The notes below the pieces were generated by a model. That model was given only the letters and a program-made list of their open reading frames with translations, made no database searches and was not told the origin of the DNA. 64,000 nucleotides of DNA from Silurus meridionalis (lineage: Eukaryota > Chordata > Actinopteri > Siluriformes > Siluridae), in NCBI RefSeq assembly GCF_014805685.1, contig NC_060892.1, positions 4,691,490-4,755,489 on the forward strand, given 5' to 3'. A program made the translations under genes and the position numbers. Positions 12,423-25,333 of this stretch are shown here, one piece after another (position 1 is the stretch's first letter; the number at the start of each line of letters is the position of its first letter).

Positions 12423-15400
12423 GTGTGTGTGTGTGTGTGTGATGCATCTTGGCATAACTTTTATATAATCATACTTCATACATACACACACATATATTTC
12501 ATATATTATATTTATATGCATAATTATGTTTTATATACATACATAAAAACTGTCTGATTGCTCATTGGCTGGTGAGGTTTGTAGCTGTTTGACCTCCTTC
12601 CTCACCTTTGGGGTTCGAAGGTTCATGATTTCTCCTTGGTTTGTTTTCATGTTTTATATTACATGTTGTATGCTTATTTTAAGCCATGGAAAATGCTTCA
12701 TTTACAAAATATCATCGTATCACCATCACCTTGGTAGCATTTAATCCACAAGTGAACATTCAGGTCTACACCGGTGCCAATGCACCATGTGCATATCAGA
12801 TATCGGCCTGGGAGACTGTGTTTAATCCCTACACGTGTGAATTCCTGACCGTTAAAGGTGTCTGGTCCTAATTAAAGCCTACTTGTCTGTTGTGCCCGTG
12901 CAAATGGTTGTCTATTCAACCACGTGTGACTGGATTGCTTGCTTTAGACGACTTCGTTTGATTACGTCAGGCAATGAATAATTAAGTTAATTGTGCACCG
13001 TGGGACGTCTTTTAAGACCATACTTTTGTTTTCCGGGACGTTTTCAGTCACTTGCTTGTCAGCTCATCAGGCTTCATATTGCCGTTTGTTTAGGTGTGGT
13101 CTGTAGAACGCTCTAGAGCCTTCAGCTGTTTTTTTTTTCACTTTTCAATTATGCAGAATTTTAAGATTGTGATACATTTTAGTTGAAAAAAATGTCTTTT
13201 TTCGATGCCGTTATACAATGAAAATTGTCTAATGGTTGTTTTTTGGTTAAAGAAAATTACTATGTTGTGTGTACATCATCAGTTGCACAACTAGGGATAT
13301 CTTTTTTTTCTCTGCAGTTGCACGTTTCCTTAATCTTTTTGGTCAATGCCAGTGTCCTATTTCTGGCTGTTCTGCAAGGTCCGTTTGCAGCCTTTAGTTG
13401 AGCATCGCATTTGCAACTTTCACTACATGTGACTATTGTCAGAAATCGGGCCAGAAATCGTTTTGCGATCGTAACGCTTTTACATTACATTGTGCGTTAG
13501 TGAACAATTTTCCAAACTAAATGCCTTTTGTATTTTTTTTTTTTTTTACTGCACTATTTGGACAAAAGTTTGTGGACACCTGGCATCTGCATTTCGAACG
13601 TCCCATTCCACATTTAGTCTCGATTTGTTATTAAAATAACCTCCACTCTGGAATATGTTCCACAAATTTTTTCTGGAGTGTTTCTGGAGATTTGTGTGAG
13701 ATTAAGTCAAATCAGGTACTAATGTAGGTGAGGTGAGGAGTCCTGGGGTGCAGTCAGTGTTCCAGTTCATTTCAATGGTGTTCAATTGGTTCAACAGTCA
13801 AGATCTTGCACTCCAAACTGTATTTCCATGGAGCCCATTTTGTGCACATTGTCATGCTGGGACATGGGCTTGAACTATGTCTCCTTGTTTAACTAAAGGA
13901 AAAATCCCATTCTACCACATCCAAAGTCCAATTGTGTGCCTCCAAATTTATAGTAACAGTTTGGGGAAGAACCACGTATGGCTGGAAAAGTCTGGTGTCC
14001 CAATACATTTTCCAGTATAGTGTATATTTGATGCAATATTTGTTGCAATGGAAAAAAAAAGTTTTGTCTTGCTGATTTAAATCTCCATATTTGATTTAGT
14101 TTTATGCCTTCCGATTAAAAGCATGCACGTGAATGCTGTACTTTGGCTGTAGGACATTTGTTTGGTGTTTGTCGTTCTATTTTTACCCGCCATGTGTAGG
14201 TCAGTTACAGGTGCTGTGCCAAGTGTTGAGTTCTTCGCAGCCTGTGTGAGCTAATGCCGTTTCCAAAAGGAGTCACAATCCAACCTCCAGTACTTGGAAA
14301 AGCAGCTGACGAGCTGATAGCTTGTGGTTTCCGTGGTCCCCTGTGGGAGTGTGTGGGTTGTTATGATGACATCGTACAGCAGCGAGTGTCTATAATGAAA
14401 GCTCAGGTCTCATTCCAACTGGGCCTGTGTCCAGATCATGGTTTGATATATTGCAAAATTATTGGCATGATGCACTTTTCTGAGATGTTGCTGTTTTTAT
14501 ATTTTTATTTTTTATCATCTAATAACTCTTCCATATCTTCCATTTTAGTGTTTATAAAACCTAACTGCTATGTTTTTGGCAGTTTGTTAGCAAGCATATA
14601 CATTACGCTAAAATGAGGAGGAAAGTTAGCAATAATTACACACAGAGACGTAACGACGGCCCAAATTACAGACGTACGCAAGCGAGTGACTTTACAGGGC
14701 CCCGTGTGGACGGGCCTCTGCTTCGTTTCCCAGAGACGTGTTAATGATTTTTCTGCAGGGTGTTAAGTTGAAACGAGTCGAGCAAAAAGTTCAAGACAGT
14801 TTGCCTAATTTTTGACCTCAGTAAATTCTAGGCGTATCATATAGGCAGCTTCGCCTTTATTACACTTTCGTTTTTCTCACATCTCTTCTTTGTGTTGGTT
14901 GATTCTAAGAAATCGCACACCAGACACCCATTTCCTTGCTTCTCACGCATCATGAGGTGCGAATAAAAGACTGGTTAAGCCTTTTAACAAGAAAATCCTA
15001 AACAGATAAGTGTTTATTAGTACCATTGTTGCCCATGTAATAATATAATTATGATGACTGTGATCATGTGTTTGTGTAGAAACACATAAAGCCCCCCCTA
15101 ACATGACATGGGCAATATAAGGTGGACCAAACTTCCCTTATATTGTACCATGTGTCAGAAATACAGAGAAACGTGTATATAAAATAATTAGTTTTGTGTA
15201 AGTAATGATTAAAATAAAAGTATGATGAAATCCACAATTCCTTTTTATACTTTACAGTAACAGTGTGGCGTTTTAAGTTTGACAGGTTGATTGTCTTGCC
15301 ATGAATTTCTCTTTCCTGTCAGCTGCTGCTTGTCAGAATCACGTGAGTCCCGGGTGGGAAGTCCACGAGGTTCACTCCTGGCCGTGTTAACCGGTAGAAA

Positions 15401-18400
15401 GAAAGGCATCTTCTGTGTGGAAAGTCTGTCAGAGGAAGTCAGTGTGATGAATCGAGCCACACCACTCCAACGCTGGGGCGCTGGACCCGCTGGCCTGTTC
15501 ACAAGTGGCCCATTGTTGTGTGGCGTCGCAGCCATTGGCGTTCAGGCGGATCTGACCATCGCGCCGGGTTAGAGCGTGACCATGTACAGCGGCATTTACT
15601 TATTGTCTCGTGGCTGAGCTGTGGTTTGAGAAAAGCCTTTTCTTCTATTTATGGCTTCCAGATGTTTGCTCGCTTTCCACTTTTTCAGACCCTACACATT
15701 ATGTATTAAGGAAAGGGTTAGGCTTTGGGTTACAGATTGGAAGGTCAGAGGTTCAAGCCCCAGTTTTACCAAGCTGCAGCTCTTTGGGCCCTTGAACAAG
15801 GTCCTTAGTCCCCTGTGCTCCAGGGATGCTGTATCATGGCTGACCCTGCGCTCTGACCCCAGATTTCTTACATCAGTGGGATATACGAAGAAAGAACTGT
15901 CATGTGCTGTAATGTACATTATGAAAATTTCAACATTATGTTGAAAATCTCAACATTCTCTTTAATTCCGTGTTGATTTGAAAGCAATAAAGAGACCTGA
16001 CTGAGATTTGAACTGATATTTGTCTGTGCATTGCGTCCTGTCTAATGGGCAGCATAGCTGCAGATCTTTATGCATTAAAATCCAAAAGTTTTTTTAATTA
16101 AAATATTTAATCCAAACGCATCACTGAAAAAGTAAAGAAATGTATTGTTACTGACTCAAATCTTGAACAGTAGTCGGTTTCTCATTCCCGATTTCCTGCT
16201 GCCCGTTTCAGGCAAGCTGTACTCTCGTTCCATTACTAAGTATGTCCTAAAGCAGGAGATGCCCAGGTTGTGTAACACGTGGATTATTCAACACCATTAG
16301 CTAACCGGTTAGAAAGCTCGATTGCACCCTGGACTGACTTAATCATCGGCTGTAACTCTGCACTTTCTAGCCCTTTGATCGAAAAACGGCTTCCTCTGAA
16401 TTGAGCAAACTGTTTACCTAAATTACTGCTTATATGAAAATCATACAGAGCCTAAATTTCTTCCATTGCGTCATCAAAAGTCCCAAGTCCTATAAGGTGT
16501 GAACACCCTGGGTAACCACGCAATATACAGTTCAGTCAGAACCGATTTGTTTTTTTTTACGAACTTCAATCCAGACTGCCACGTTTGTCATGGAATAATT
16601 TAGAGGCCTGTTCTTTGTTTCTCCCTACTTTAATTCGAGAAACTGCACCTTTTCCCAGACCCTTTTGTGAGGCTCCCCATTGTCTCACTTTTCTCTGGCC
16701 ATGTGCACGCTTTCCATTCCACCAAAGAGTCTTTTGACGGAATTTAAATGAGAGCGCAAAGACACTGCGTCCTTTTCCACCACCCACCGATCCCAACACA
16801 GCCCTCCCTTGTTGCCAAGGAAACTGCACAGTTGGAGGTAGTGCCTTATGGGAAAAACGTCCTCTCTCTCACTCTTTTTCTCTCATTGGAAAGCTACAGA
16901 TCTGTTTGCGTAAGAGCAGTGGCTGTAAAAGAAGAGACCTTTAGACCCAGCATCGTCTCTGTTTCTAGCTGTGAGGTAACAGGTTGAGAACTCGTTCTTC
17001 AGTTCAATCTATCCAGGACCTCGCCATCCAAGTCTGTCATGGACCGCGAAAAGCGTCCGAGCCTTTTGGAACGAGCAGATGCTGTAGATGCTGTAGAGGA
17101 GAGGAAGTGGTGAGGTAGGAGAGCTTTCACATCACTGTTTTACAGCGTTGGTTGGTTTTGAGTCGTTCTGGAGAATTAAAGGGGAACTTTAGTAAATTTC
17201 TTGTGGTAAATTTGTGTCAGAAATTGTTCTATAAGTAGTTTGGTCGAAACAATCCCCGCGTCCAGGTGGTTTTTCTGCGTTGCGCCGTTAAGGAAGTGGG
17301 ACTGTAAAAGCGGATTTAACGATTGTCAAACATTTGAGCGTAGCACCCGGAATGTGTTACTGACTCATTGTTTCGAAAACCTTTACTTCAGCGCGTCTTC
17401 GGCTCCTTCTGGAATTCTTGTAAGGATCCGCATGGAGTGAACCATGGCCTAGAAAGAAGACAAAAGTCCAAAGACTTGCTTAATCGGACGATAACAAAGA
17501 ATCGCTCTCACTTCCTTTACGTCAACACAGAAGACGTTACCTGAAGCGATCTTTATACCGCTGAATGCGCTGGTCTTTAACGATTATGTATTTAAGAGTG
17601 AAAAAACTCCATGGGCAGTCATGTTCTGGCTGTCTTTATAAGATTCATGCAGCCAAAAGCAGATTAGTGAGACATGTTTTGATTGTGTCAAAATGGCTGA
17701 CGTCCTCTGTCTGAATGAGGAAATGTGCATTTTAAAAGCAGAAAAGATCCAGGCAACGGGGTGTAAACGATTCAATATGGATAGCATAAGAAATTGTCGT
17801 AATCCACTTTTGCAAGATATAATGGATATCCTGGGACCACCTTTTTTCGAATTAAACATCTGTTCTTTCGAAATACTCTTTACTCAATAAAAGTATTCTT
17901 TCATGACTGCAAAGTATACTTCTGAACTTTTTTGGATCTACATATGCATTGTGGGAAATCCTTTGAAAGAAAATGATACGATATAACGACTCACTGATTT
18001 GGAACAGGATGTGAGCGAGTAGATTTACAGGATCATGTGTTTCCTGTTGAGCGTTTTTTTTTTTTTTTTTTAAAGGCCTGTGCCTCAATTTAGTCCTTGG
18101 TCTGAGTCGTTTTTATAGCCCTGGCTATCTATGTTTATATTAAATTACCACATCATGGTAACTTTGTCTTCACACATACACTATACACTTCCTGCTCCTG
18201 TTTAGCAGAACCTTTTGTTTTAACGAAACCTCTTCCTGTGAAACGCTTTGAATTGACGCAGTCTCTCACGGTCTTACCTGATGTGGTTAGCATTTAGCTC
18301 TGAATGTGGCTAGGCTACCAGCATTTAATTTTTTCTTTCTTTCACATTTTGGAATCTAGGTCACTGTGGCTTTAAACGATCTGCTCTCTTTAAGCTCTTG

Positions 18401-21400
18401 CCAAACTTCAGTGGCTTTCAGTGGGAATGCAAAACTGTGCTAAACAGTACGTGACTGTCATATTTCGTTTGGTTTCTTGGTCCTGCGTCGGGCGTGTTGT
18501 TTATTAAAAACATTTTATAATAACTGTCTTTTCACATGAGCTTTATCAAGCGTCTTATTGTCTCCTCGTGAAACAGGAAATCAGTCAAAGGCGCTCACGT
18601 TGCACTCTGCGCTATCGAGGCTGCAGAGTTGGAGTCCAACGCTATCATGTTTTGCTTGGACAGCCTAGCCCTTTTAGAAATGTACTCTATGTGTCCAGCA
18701 TTTCTTCTGCCCACCAGGCTCCTCCTACCAGTAATCCTTTTAAAAAGTAAACAGCCATGGCCTGATTCTTCACTGATCTAAAACGCACCTATGGACATGA
18801 AGTAATCTGATTCCTGCTGCTCCATAAATGGTCCGTGGTTTAATGCGAAGGCTTGCTGCCAATACGCTTCGGCTTGGCCTCTTGGACGTTTTATCCATCT
18901 GCAGAGTCTGAATCGAGGAAAAGCAATTTTTATTTTTGTTCGCTTCGGTTTGGAATTAGGTTCATTTTAGCCTCGTATCTAAAAAGTGCTGCAATACAGA
19001 ATGCAATACGTATTCAGGTTTGATTGCCTTCTCGCAGAGATTCATCGGAGACCACCTCGCTCAGACTGATCGTTTCGGTCCACACTCTTAACACACATTC
19101 CCTACTCAAACGGACTTCTATGTAAGCACCTGTAGTTTTTTCCTCTTTGTCAGTTCAGGGTTTGTAGATTGTAGGAGTACAGACGTTGGTCTAATTCTGT
19201 TCTTTCAGCCTAGTCTTTTCTTTCAACAGTTGTGAGGAACATCATCTCTCTACACCTCAGCTCCATGTTAACTTTTTGTTTTGTTTTTTGCTGTCAATGG
19301 AGCCGACACAGCTCCACAGCTCAGCTACTTTATAGTGCTCCAAGGATGGAAAAAGACAAACAGTTATCAGGCAACTGGGACTTCCAGTAGAGTCAGGAAG
19401 AGACATCAGTCTCTGTAGTGTTCTAATCAGAGCCTCTTCTGCATGTGTAGTTTAATGAGGAGCAACACGATCTATACAGAGAGATGAGGACAAGCTGTTA
19501 ATTAAAACAATAGGTCGCTTTGGTTTAATGAAAAATATTTTGGGCTGTTTTTTTTTCTTAAACTGAAAACATAAGATACAGAAAACTTCTTTTTTTGTTT
19601 GATTTATTCATTTCTTTTTTACAATTGTAAATGTACAATAGTCAAAGTCATAAGGGAATAGTCATAAGAGAGACTTGAACCAGCCCCCTGACATGCTGGT
19701 TATTCCCACAGAATTGAGGCCCTCCACGAAAAGAAGAACTTGCACAGGAAGCCAACGTTTACGACTAACTCCAGGTCTCTTGGTAATTTTTCTCCCCAGA
19801 TGGTTTTAAGAGCAAAGCCAGTCATCAGTTCCGCTCTACCCAAAGAAACATTCTCACTTAGTCTGTGTGTTTTCATTTTTTTCCAATATACTTTTTATTA
19901 GATGTTATTTCCCCCCTCAAAAACAACTCTGATTATAGCAACCCAGATGCGAGATTCATTGAGAGGAAAGAGGAAATGGAACAATTGGGGTTGGTTCTTG
20001 CCTAATCGGGGCAAGTTCTTACCTGCACGCTTGCGTATGCTGCATTGTGTGCACCGGCGGAGGTGTTTCGTTTCATCACGCCATGCTGTGTCACACCTTT
20101 TTAAACCTAAGACCCACCTCTTTTAAGAATTTGTGTTCAGTTGAGGAGCTGGTTTACACTGTGCGCCGGTTTGCTGTCGCGCACTGAGCGTTTTAATTAT
20201 TATAATTTATTTATTTTAGTAGACACAGCTAGGTTTTGAGTTATTTATTTTGTTTATGGCTCGTACGAGATGAGTGTGATTTACAAAGGAATGACTTGAA
20301 ACTGCTCTCGCATCGAAAGGATTACGTGCTATGCATAGATCACTGAGTTTAAGATTATCCAAACGACTACATGAGTTCAGGTATGCGTGATCAGATGTCA
20401 ATAGATATGATCGTGTTTTTCCGTCTTTCTCTCACTCTAAAATCAATTTTAATTGCTGTTATGGAAAGTGAGTAATAACAAGGACCATATTTAATATCCA
20501 AGACCATAAAATCCAGATAAGACTCCTGGACTTGTACATGTCATAAAACATGGGTTGTTGTGTCAGAAATCAACTGTTTTATCAAGACGACGTATATTTT
20601 TATCATCGCCCTCAATCATAGATTTTACCCAAGTGTTTGGGGGGGAAAAAGAAGGAACCTTTTGGACATTGTAAATGTCTCATGGCTTTTTTCTCATCAT
20701 GACTCTGTAGGAACTTTTTCTTTTTGTCTTATACAGTTAGATTTTATGTTTGTGAAGCGAGTAGCATTGATTTAAGGTCATCTATGAGCTTTGGAATCTC
20801 GTATTTGCCTAAGCTATTGTGGAAAATAAGATCAAGTAGAAATGGGTTAGTGATAAAGTCAACAATCACAAACCACAGACTGACATTTATTAATCTTCTG
20901 ACTGACTGACTTTTTTTTCCGTCACAGCTGTCAAATGAGTGTACAGTCTTTACTACTTAAATACCGCATTTCACATTTTTAACCTTTTACCTTTTTTTTT
21001 TTTTTTTCTCCACCTCATAGCAGCTATCCGGTGGAGAGCGGGTCTCTCCCCACGAGAGCCAAGAAGGAGAAGATGGCGAAAAAGAAGCTAGAGCAAAAGA
21101 AAGCCTTCAGTTTGGAGGAAGCACAGCTCGAGATTGAGCAGCAGAACAAGTGCCAGAGCAGGCCGGCCCTGCCCAGGTAGAGTGGTGTTTTTGTCTTTAA
21201 AAAAAAATGTAATCCCTGTTTTGTTCTTAGTCACCACCTAAATCTGTAGCACATACAGTACATATGACCAAGAAGTGAGTGCTTGGAGTTGTTTTTAAAC
21301 TTTGCATCTGCTTAAAATAAATAACATTCTGCTTTTTTTTTTTTTTTCTTCCCCCCCCTCCTCAGGTCTCAGACAGTAGGAGGACATTTGGAAAGGAATG

Positions 21401-24400
21401 ACAGCTTGAACTCAAGAAGTGTAGGTGTACTTGATTACCACTAAGCCACCATGAATTGCATTTTAGAAGAAATCATGAATAATTTTTTTTTTATGTAGAT
21501 TTCGCAATAATTTCCTATTCACGTCATGATTTAATGATTAGTCTTCTCAGTAGTCCAAAAGGTTAATGCTTTACTGAGAAGCCAGCGTTTCTCAAAAGTG
21601 GGGTCTAGGGTAGAGGTCGACTGATTTGGGTTTTTTTATTCAGAAATCGGGGCCAATATGATGCCTATTTTTTTGGCGATTTTCTTTTTTCCCCCTCTTT
21701 ATTCTATGAAATCTCCTTCTTAATTAATGAGACACGATGCATAAAATTGCTTGAATGAAACATTTATTATACAACACAAGCCTCTGCAATCAGTGCACTG
21801 GTTACTGTGGATTGGTCGATTAATTTTTTTATTTTTCCCCCTTGATTTTAGTGGTTTTAAAATCACAACCCAACATTTATTTAAAAAAATTATTATTATC
21901 GAGATCTGAAAGTCATTTTCAATGTGTAGAAAAATTTCAATTATTCTTATCATGGTATTTATTATTTTATCTTGCAATTATAAGTTATTTTTAAAAGGGT
22001 CCTCGATTGCGAAAAGTTAAACCAGTTGGTATAAAATATTTAAATTAAATCCTCTGTCTTTTTCCTTCTCCACAGAGCTTCATGAAGCACAACAAAACAT
22101 TCCACAAACTCTTTCCTGACATCCCTGAGAGCGAAGACTTAATGCACGGTAAGGGAATCGTGCGAATCGCGCACGGCGCAATATTTGCTTTCGCTCATAT
22201 CATATCCTCATCATGCATCTCATCTGTCACATGATATCGACTTTCCCGTTCTTACGGCTTTCTCGTATTGTTAAGTGATTGCGAAGTTCTCGGGTTTGTT
22301 TGCTGAGGTGGTACCGACCTTTACCTTTAATTGTCTGAAGCTTTGAAGCTCGAGGGCAGGGGCGAGGCAAACACAGCTGCTGATGGGAAGCCTGTAAAAT
22401 GTAGTGACCTCACACTTCCAGGATTGCTGCGTAAGCCTTTTCTAATTGTGTGTGCATCTGCGGTTTTTTTCTACAGCCTACATCTGTGCTCTGCAGAGAG
22501 AGGTACCCTACCACGGTCGTCTCTATATCACGGAGAACAACGTTTGCTTTCACTCCTCGGTGCTCCTCAAAGCCACCAAGGTAATTTCGACTTGACCTTT
22601 GAGACTGTAAACACAGATGTATTAATATCATGGTTGAGAAAATCCACCCTTCTTTCAGGCAAACATGATATTAATAATCTAGTAAATTGTTTAATGCAAG
22701 AATTCATATGGGACGGAACACTTTTCAATCTCCTGCATGGTCATTGTTTAAAGCACATTCTAAAGCTTTTATATCAGATCTTTATTATTCATACCGAAAC
22801 TTACTAACTTTCTCTTTCATTTCACAATAACCCAGGCCCTGACAATCAAACGCGTTATGTTGCACGAGCAGGAACTAAAATAAAAAATAAAAAAAATCAT
22901 TCAAATTTGGCCTGAGACATCTTTCAAAACGTATATAAGTAATAAAAGCATTAATGTGTATTTTTTCTAAAGGTGAAGGGATAAGCTGTAGGGTGTGTTC
23001 TATATATTTTACAAGTGTGTGTGTGTGTGTGTTTGTAATAGGTGGTGATACCGGTGATTAATATCACTGTGTTGAAGAAGCAGAACACAGCACTGCTGGT
23101 GCCAAATGCGCTCTCCATCCGCAGCAACCTGGGAGAGAAGGTCAGCTTTAAACTTGTGTGTTAATATACGACAGGATTTTAGTTTTGTTTTGTTTATCCA
23201 TTTGTTGCATGAATTTTTGCATTTTCATCAAATTTGGATAATCTTTTTTTTAATAATGCAAAAGTCCATTTATTTTTGGTATGCAGGTTTCCGTGTTGAG
23301 CTTTTTGTTTTATTGTGCTCATTTTGCAGTATTTGTTCGTGTCCCTGCGAAACCGCGAAGGCTGCTACAGGTTGCTGCGTGCCGTTTGCACCCACCTGGA
23401 GGACGGCAGCGCCAACAGCAGCCCGCTTTTCTCATCCACCGAGAACAGCTTCGATCAGGGCAAACCGATGGTGAGTAGATCGGCCTTCACGTTCGCTTTC
23501 TCTCTTTTACTTCATCCATGTGTAGCGGTGGCTGATTGTATACGCGTGTCAATGTTTGCAGAACTCGAGCCAATCAAGCCTTACTGACGCCTACGAGGAG
23601 GTTGATGGAACAGACTCAGGACTTTTACTCCAACCGCCTCCTACTAAACTCCGCAGAGGTGAGACACAAGACGCATGCACATATTTCACATTATGTAATC
23701 GTTGTATGTTCCTATGTGAATCAGGATGAGATATTTTTGTCGTTTTTTTGCCCACCCGTAAATTTACTTTATAAATATGTGTGAAGAAATCCTCTGAACA
23801 GAATGCAAAGCAAAAGAGAATGTGCTGTGTGTTTGTGTGTAGTAGTATTTGAACCATGTGTGTCTGTTTTTTAGCTTCAACCTCGAATGGAAGTCCTCCA
23901 ATGTTGAGAAATCCTCATAGAGTACAAGATCAGAGTTCAACAGAGGAGTACACAGGTAAAGCGCATACACGTTTACACACGTACACGTCATATTATAGGA
24001 TATTAGCCTGGAAATTTATGTATGTGTGTGTTTGTGTGTAGGAGGTTCGTGGATGTGGAGTGTGACCGACGGTGCCAGATCGTTGCTTATCCAGAGAGAA
24101 GCCGCCAGCCTGAACACTTTGCTGCTCATTTATTTAATGCTGTAAGTAAATAAACAAAAGTCTAAATACGTACGGATAGAAGCAATGATAGGGGTTAAAG
24201 AGAAAAAAGACGGGATGTTTCTGGAGTGTCTGCTGCAACATTGGATTGTTCCACACATGCAGCATTAAGGAAATGCTCTATATGCATTATACAGTATATT
24301 GTCTTTCCTGCTGTTTTGTATGTTTTGTGGAATTCTGCGTGAGTCGCGGTTGGTTGAACGCTCTCAATAATTTATGATTGCCACCGGCATCTGTCATCTC

Positions 24401-25118
24401 ACTCGCACACATACGTGAAAATCAAGCCGGCACGCCAAAGATTTGGCCTTTCCAACTTAACTAATTGGCGGATAAGCGATGCCCAGTGTCATCATCTTGG
24501 AGTAGCTTGTGCCAAGGGCCAGATATCAACTTGTTTATGCACGCCAATTAAGATTCCTCAAAGTGGCATTCTGCTGGTATGCTGTTTTTCAGGATGTTAA
24601 TCATTTCTATGAAACTTTTATTTTTAAGCTGAAATGATATATTGCATGTTGGCAAATAACTTTTGGTTTACTTTGGATCGTTTGCAGCTCGGTGTGTATG
24701 ATGCAATGCTAATAACACACTCGCGTGTTTGTGTTCAGGGTGGTGCTGCTCGTGTTGTCCTCTGGGTATATCGGCCTGCGCATCGTGGCACTGGAGGAGC
24801 AGCTGAGCACCCTGGGAGCCATGCCTGAATTCACTCTGCACAGCAGGTACGATGCATTATATCCACTCTCTGGAGTATAAAACACACGTCTCAAAGTCTT
24901 CCTCGCAAGCAAAGAACATTCGCAAACCTTTCTATTTTTGACAATCCAACCACGATCTCTTATATAAGCTTTTTATATGGACACATCAATTTCTGGTAAA
25001 TCCCCAGGAAGTAAACTAATGCAATGTTATGAAACACGGTTTTATAATGAAAAATTCAATCATTTTCATAAAAAAAAATTTAAGAAGTCATATTACGGGA
25101 GTCCTAAGAGGCCATGGA

Positions 25119-25217
<99 letters not shown>

Positions 25218-25333
25218 TTGTTTGGGTTTTTTTTGTGATCTCGACATTTCTCTCTCGTAATCGCGTCGAATGTTTGATATTTTTCTAACCAAATTCTTCT
25301 CTCACTCTTGCCTCCAGGTACAAGGACACTTGA
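11596..25333 (+). CDS. gramd2a: GRAM domain-containing protein of the GRAMD2 group (12 exons, complete)
   Basis: Exons: 11596-11687, 21021-21176, 21366-21420, 22076-22148, 22477-22580, 23042-23140, 23330-23470, 23562-23658, 23875-23955, 24042-24141, 24739-24846, 25318-25333. All junctions are GT...AG, all phases close, and the product is 373 aa ending at TGA. Order: a basic/charged N-terminus beginning [12 protein letters not shown]; a Lys/Glu-rich stretch (about 45-75); a GRAM domain (about 105-215; [65 protein letters not shown]); a Ser-rich linker; one hydrophobic segment (about 325-346); a short tail with [15 protein letters not shown]2A and GRAMD2B are ER proteins held by a C-terminal membrane segment; GRAMD2A marks ER-plasma membrane contact sites through PI(4,5)P2 binding. 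The short tail and absence of a StART-like domain favour GRAMD2A over GRAMD1, but GRAMD2B is not excluded. Intron 1 is 9.3 kb. The final coding exon is only 16 bases. Confidence 0.9.
12377..12441. repeat. (TA)n(TG)n microsatellite
   Basis: About 22 TA units followed by about 10 TG units. The region just downstream (12470-12545) stays AT- and CA-rich. Confidence 0.9.
13552..14022 (-). mobile_element. TIR-type DNA element, near full-length (471 bp)
   Basis: The left end 'cactatttggacaaaagttt' continues 'gtggacacct'. It pairs with the reverse complement of the right end, which reads 'cactatactggaaaatgtat' then 'tgggacacca'. The interior matches the other dispersed copies in reverse orientation. 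There is no transposase, so it is a non-autonomous copy. The termini resemble Tc1/mariner-type elements, but the superfamily is inference. Confidence 0.75.
15709..15930 (+). mobile_element. tRNA-derived SINE
   Basis: The head contains 'ggttaggctttgggttacag' and the RNA polymerase III B-box-like 'gaggttcaagccccag' (15748-15763). It is followed by the body 'tgtatcatggctgaccctgc' and a tail near 'ctgtaatgtacatt'. Copies of the same family lie at 30885-31075 (reversed) and 48135-48330 (head lost). The tRNA-like head is SINE sequence, not a tRNA gene. Confidence 0.85.
21608..21840. mobile_element. hAT-like repeat remnant
   Basis: Begins 'tagaggtcgactgatttggg', a terminus shared with 44410-44830 ('tagaggtcgaccgaaatcat') and loosely with 61000-61085. 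It lies in intron 3 of the GRAMD2-like gene. No coding capacity is visible. Confidence 0.5.
25124..25211. repeat. (TA)n microsatellite
   Basis: About 44 TA units in the last intron of the GRAMD2-like gene, roughly 100 bases upstream of the final exon. Confidence 0.95.

Larger units (their letters stand above)
11688..21020 (+). other. Intron 1 of the GRAMD2-like gene
   Basis: This 9.3-kb intron contains a GT/TA microsatellite (12377-12441), a nearly complete inverted-repeat element (13552-14022) and a tRNA-derived SINE (15709-15930). A GC-richer stretch at about 15280-15600 has short frames on both strands but no recognisable protein. No nested gene is supported. An alternative first exon in the GC-richer stretch would fit but is only a guess. 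Confidence 0.6.

Noticed and set aside
14254..14616. 120-codon plus-strand frame [12 protein letters not shown]...
   Set aside because: Lies in intron 1, ends in low-complexity hydrophobic sequence and shows no family resemblance.
15245..15572. Overlapping frames on both strands in a GC-richer stretch of intron 1 of the GRAMD2-like gene
   Set aside because: Neither peptide resembles a known family and splice-site support is weak; kept only as a possible alternative exon.
15709..15930. tRNA-like promoter boxes, possible tRNA gene
   Set aside because: The tRNA-like head is joined to a SINE body that recurs at 30885 and 48135; it has no intact cloverleaf.
24977..25288. Open frame of 103 codons across a TA run
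   Set aside because: Tyr-Ile repeats from a microsatellite inside an intron. The same applies to frames at 2064-2417, 9502-9882, 12094-12557, 55756-56071 and 58383-58725.
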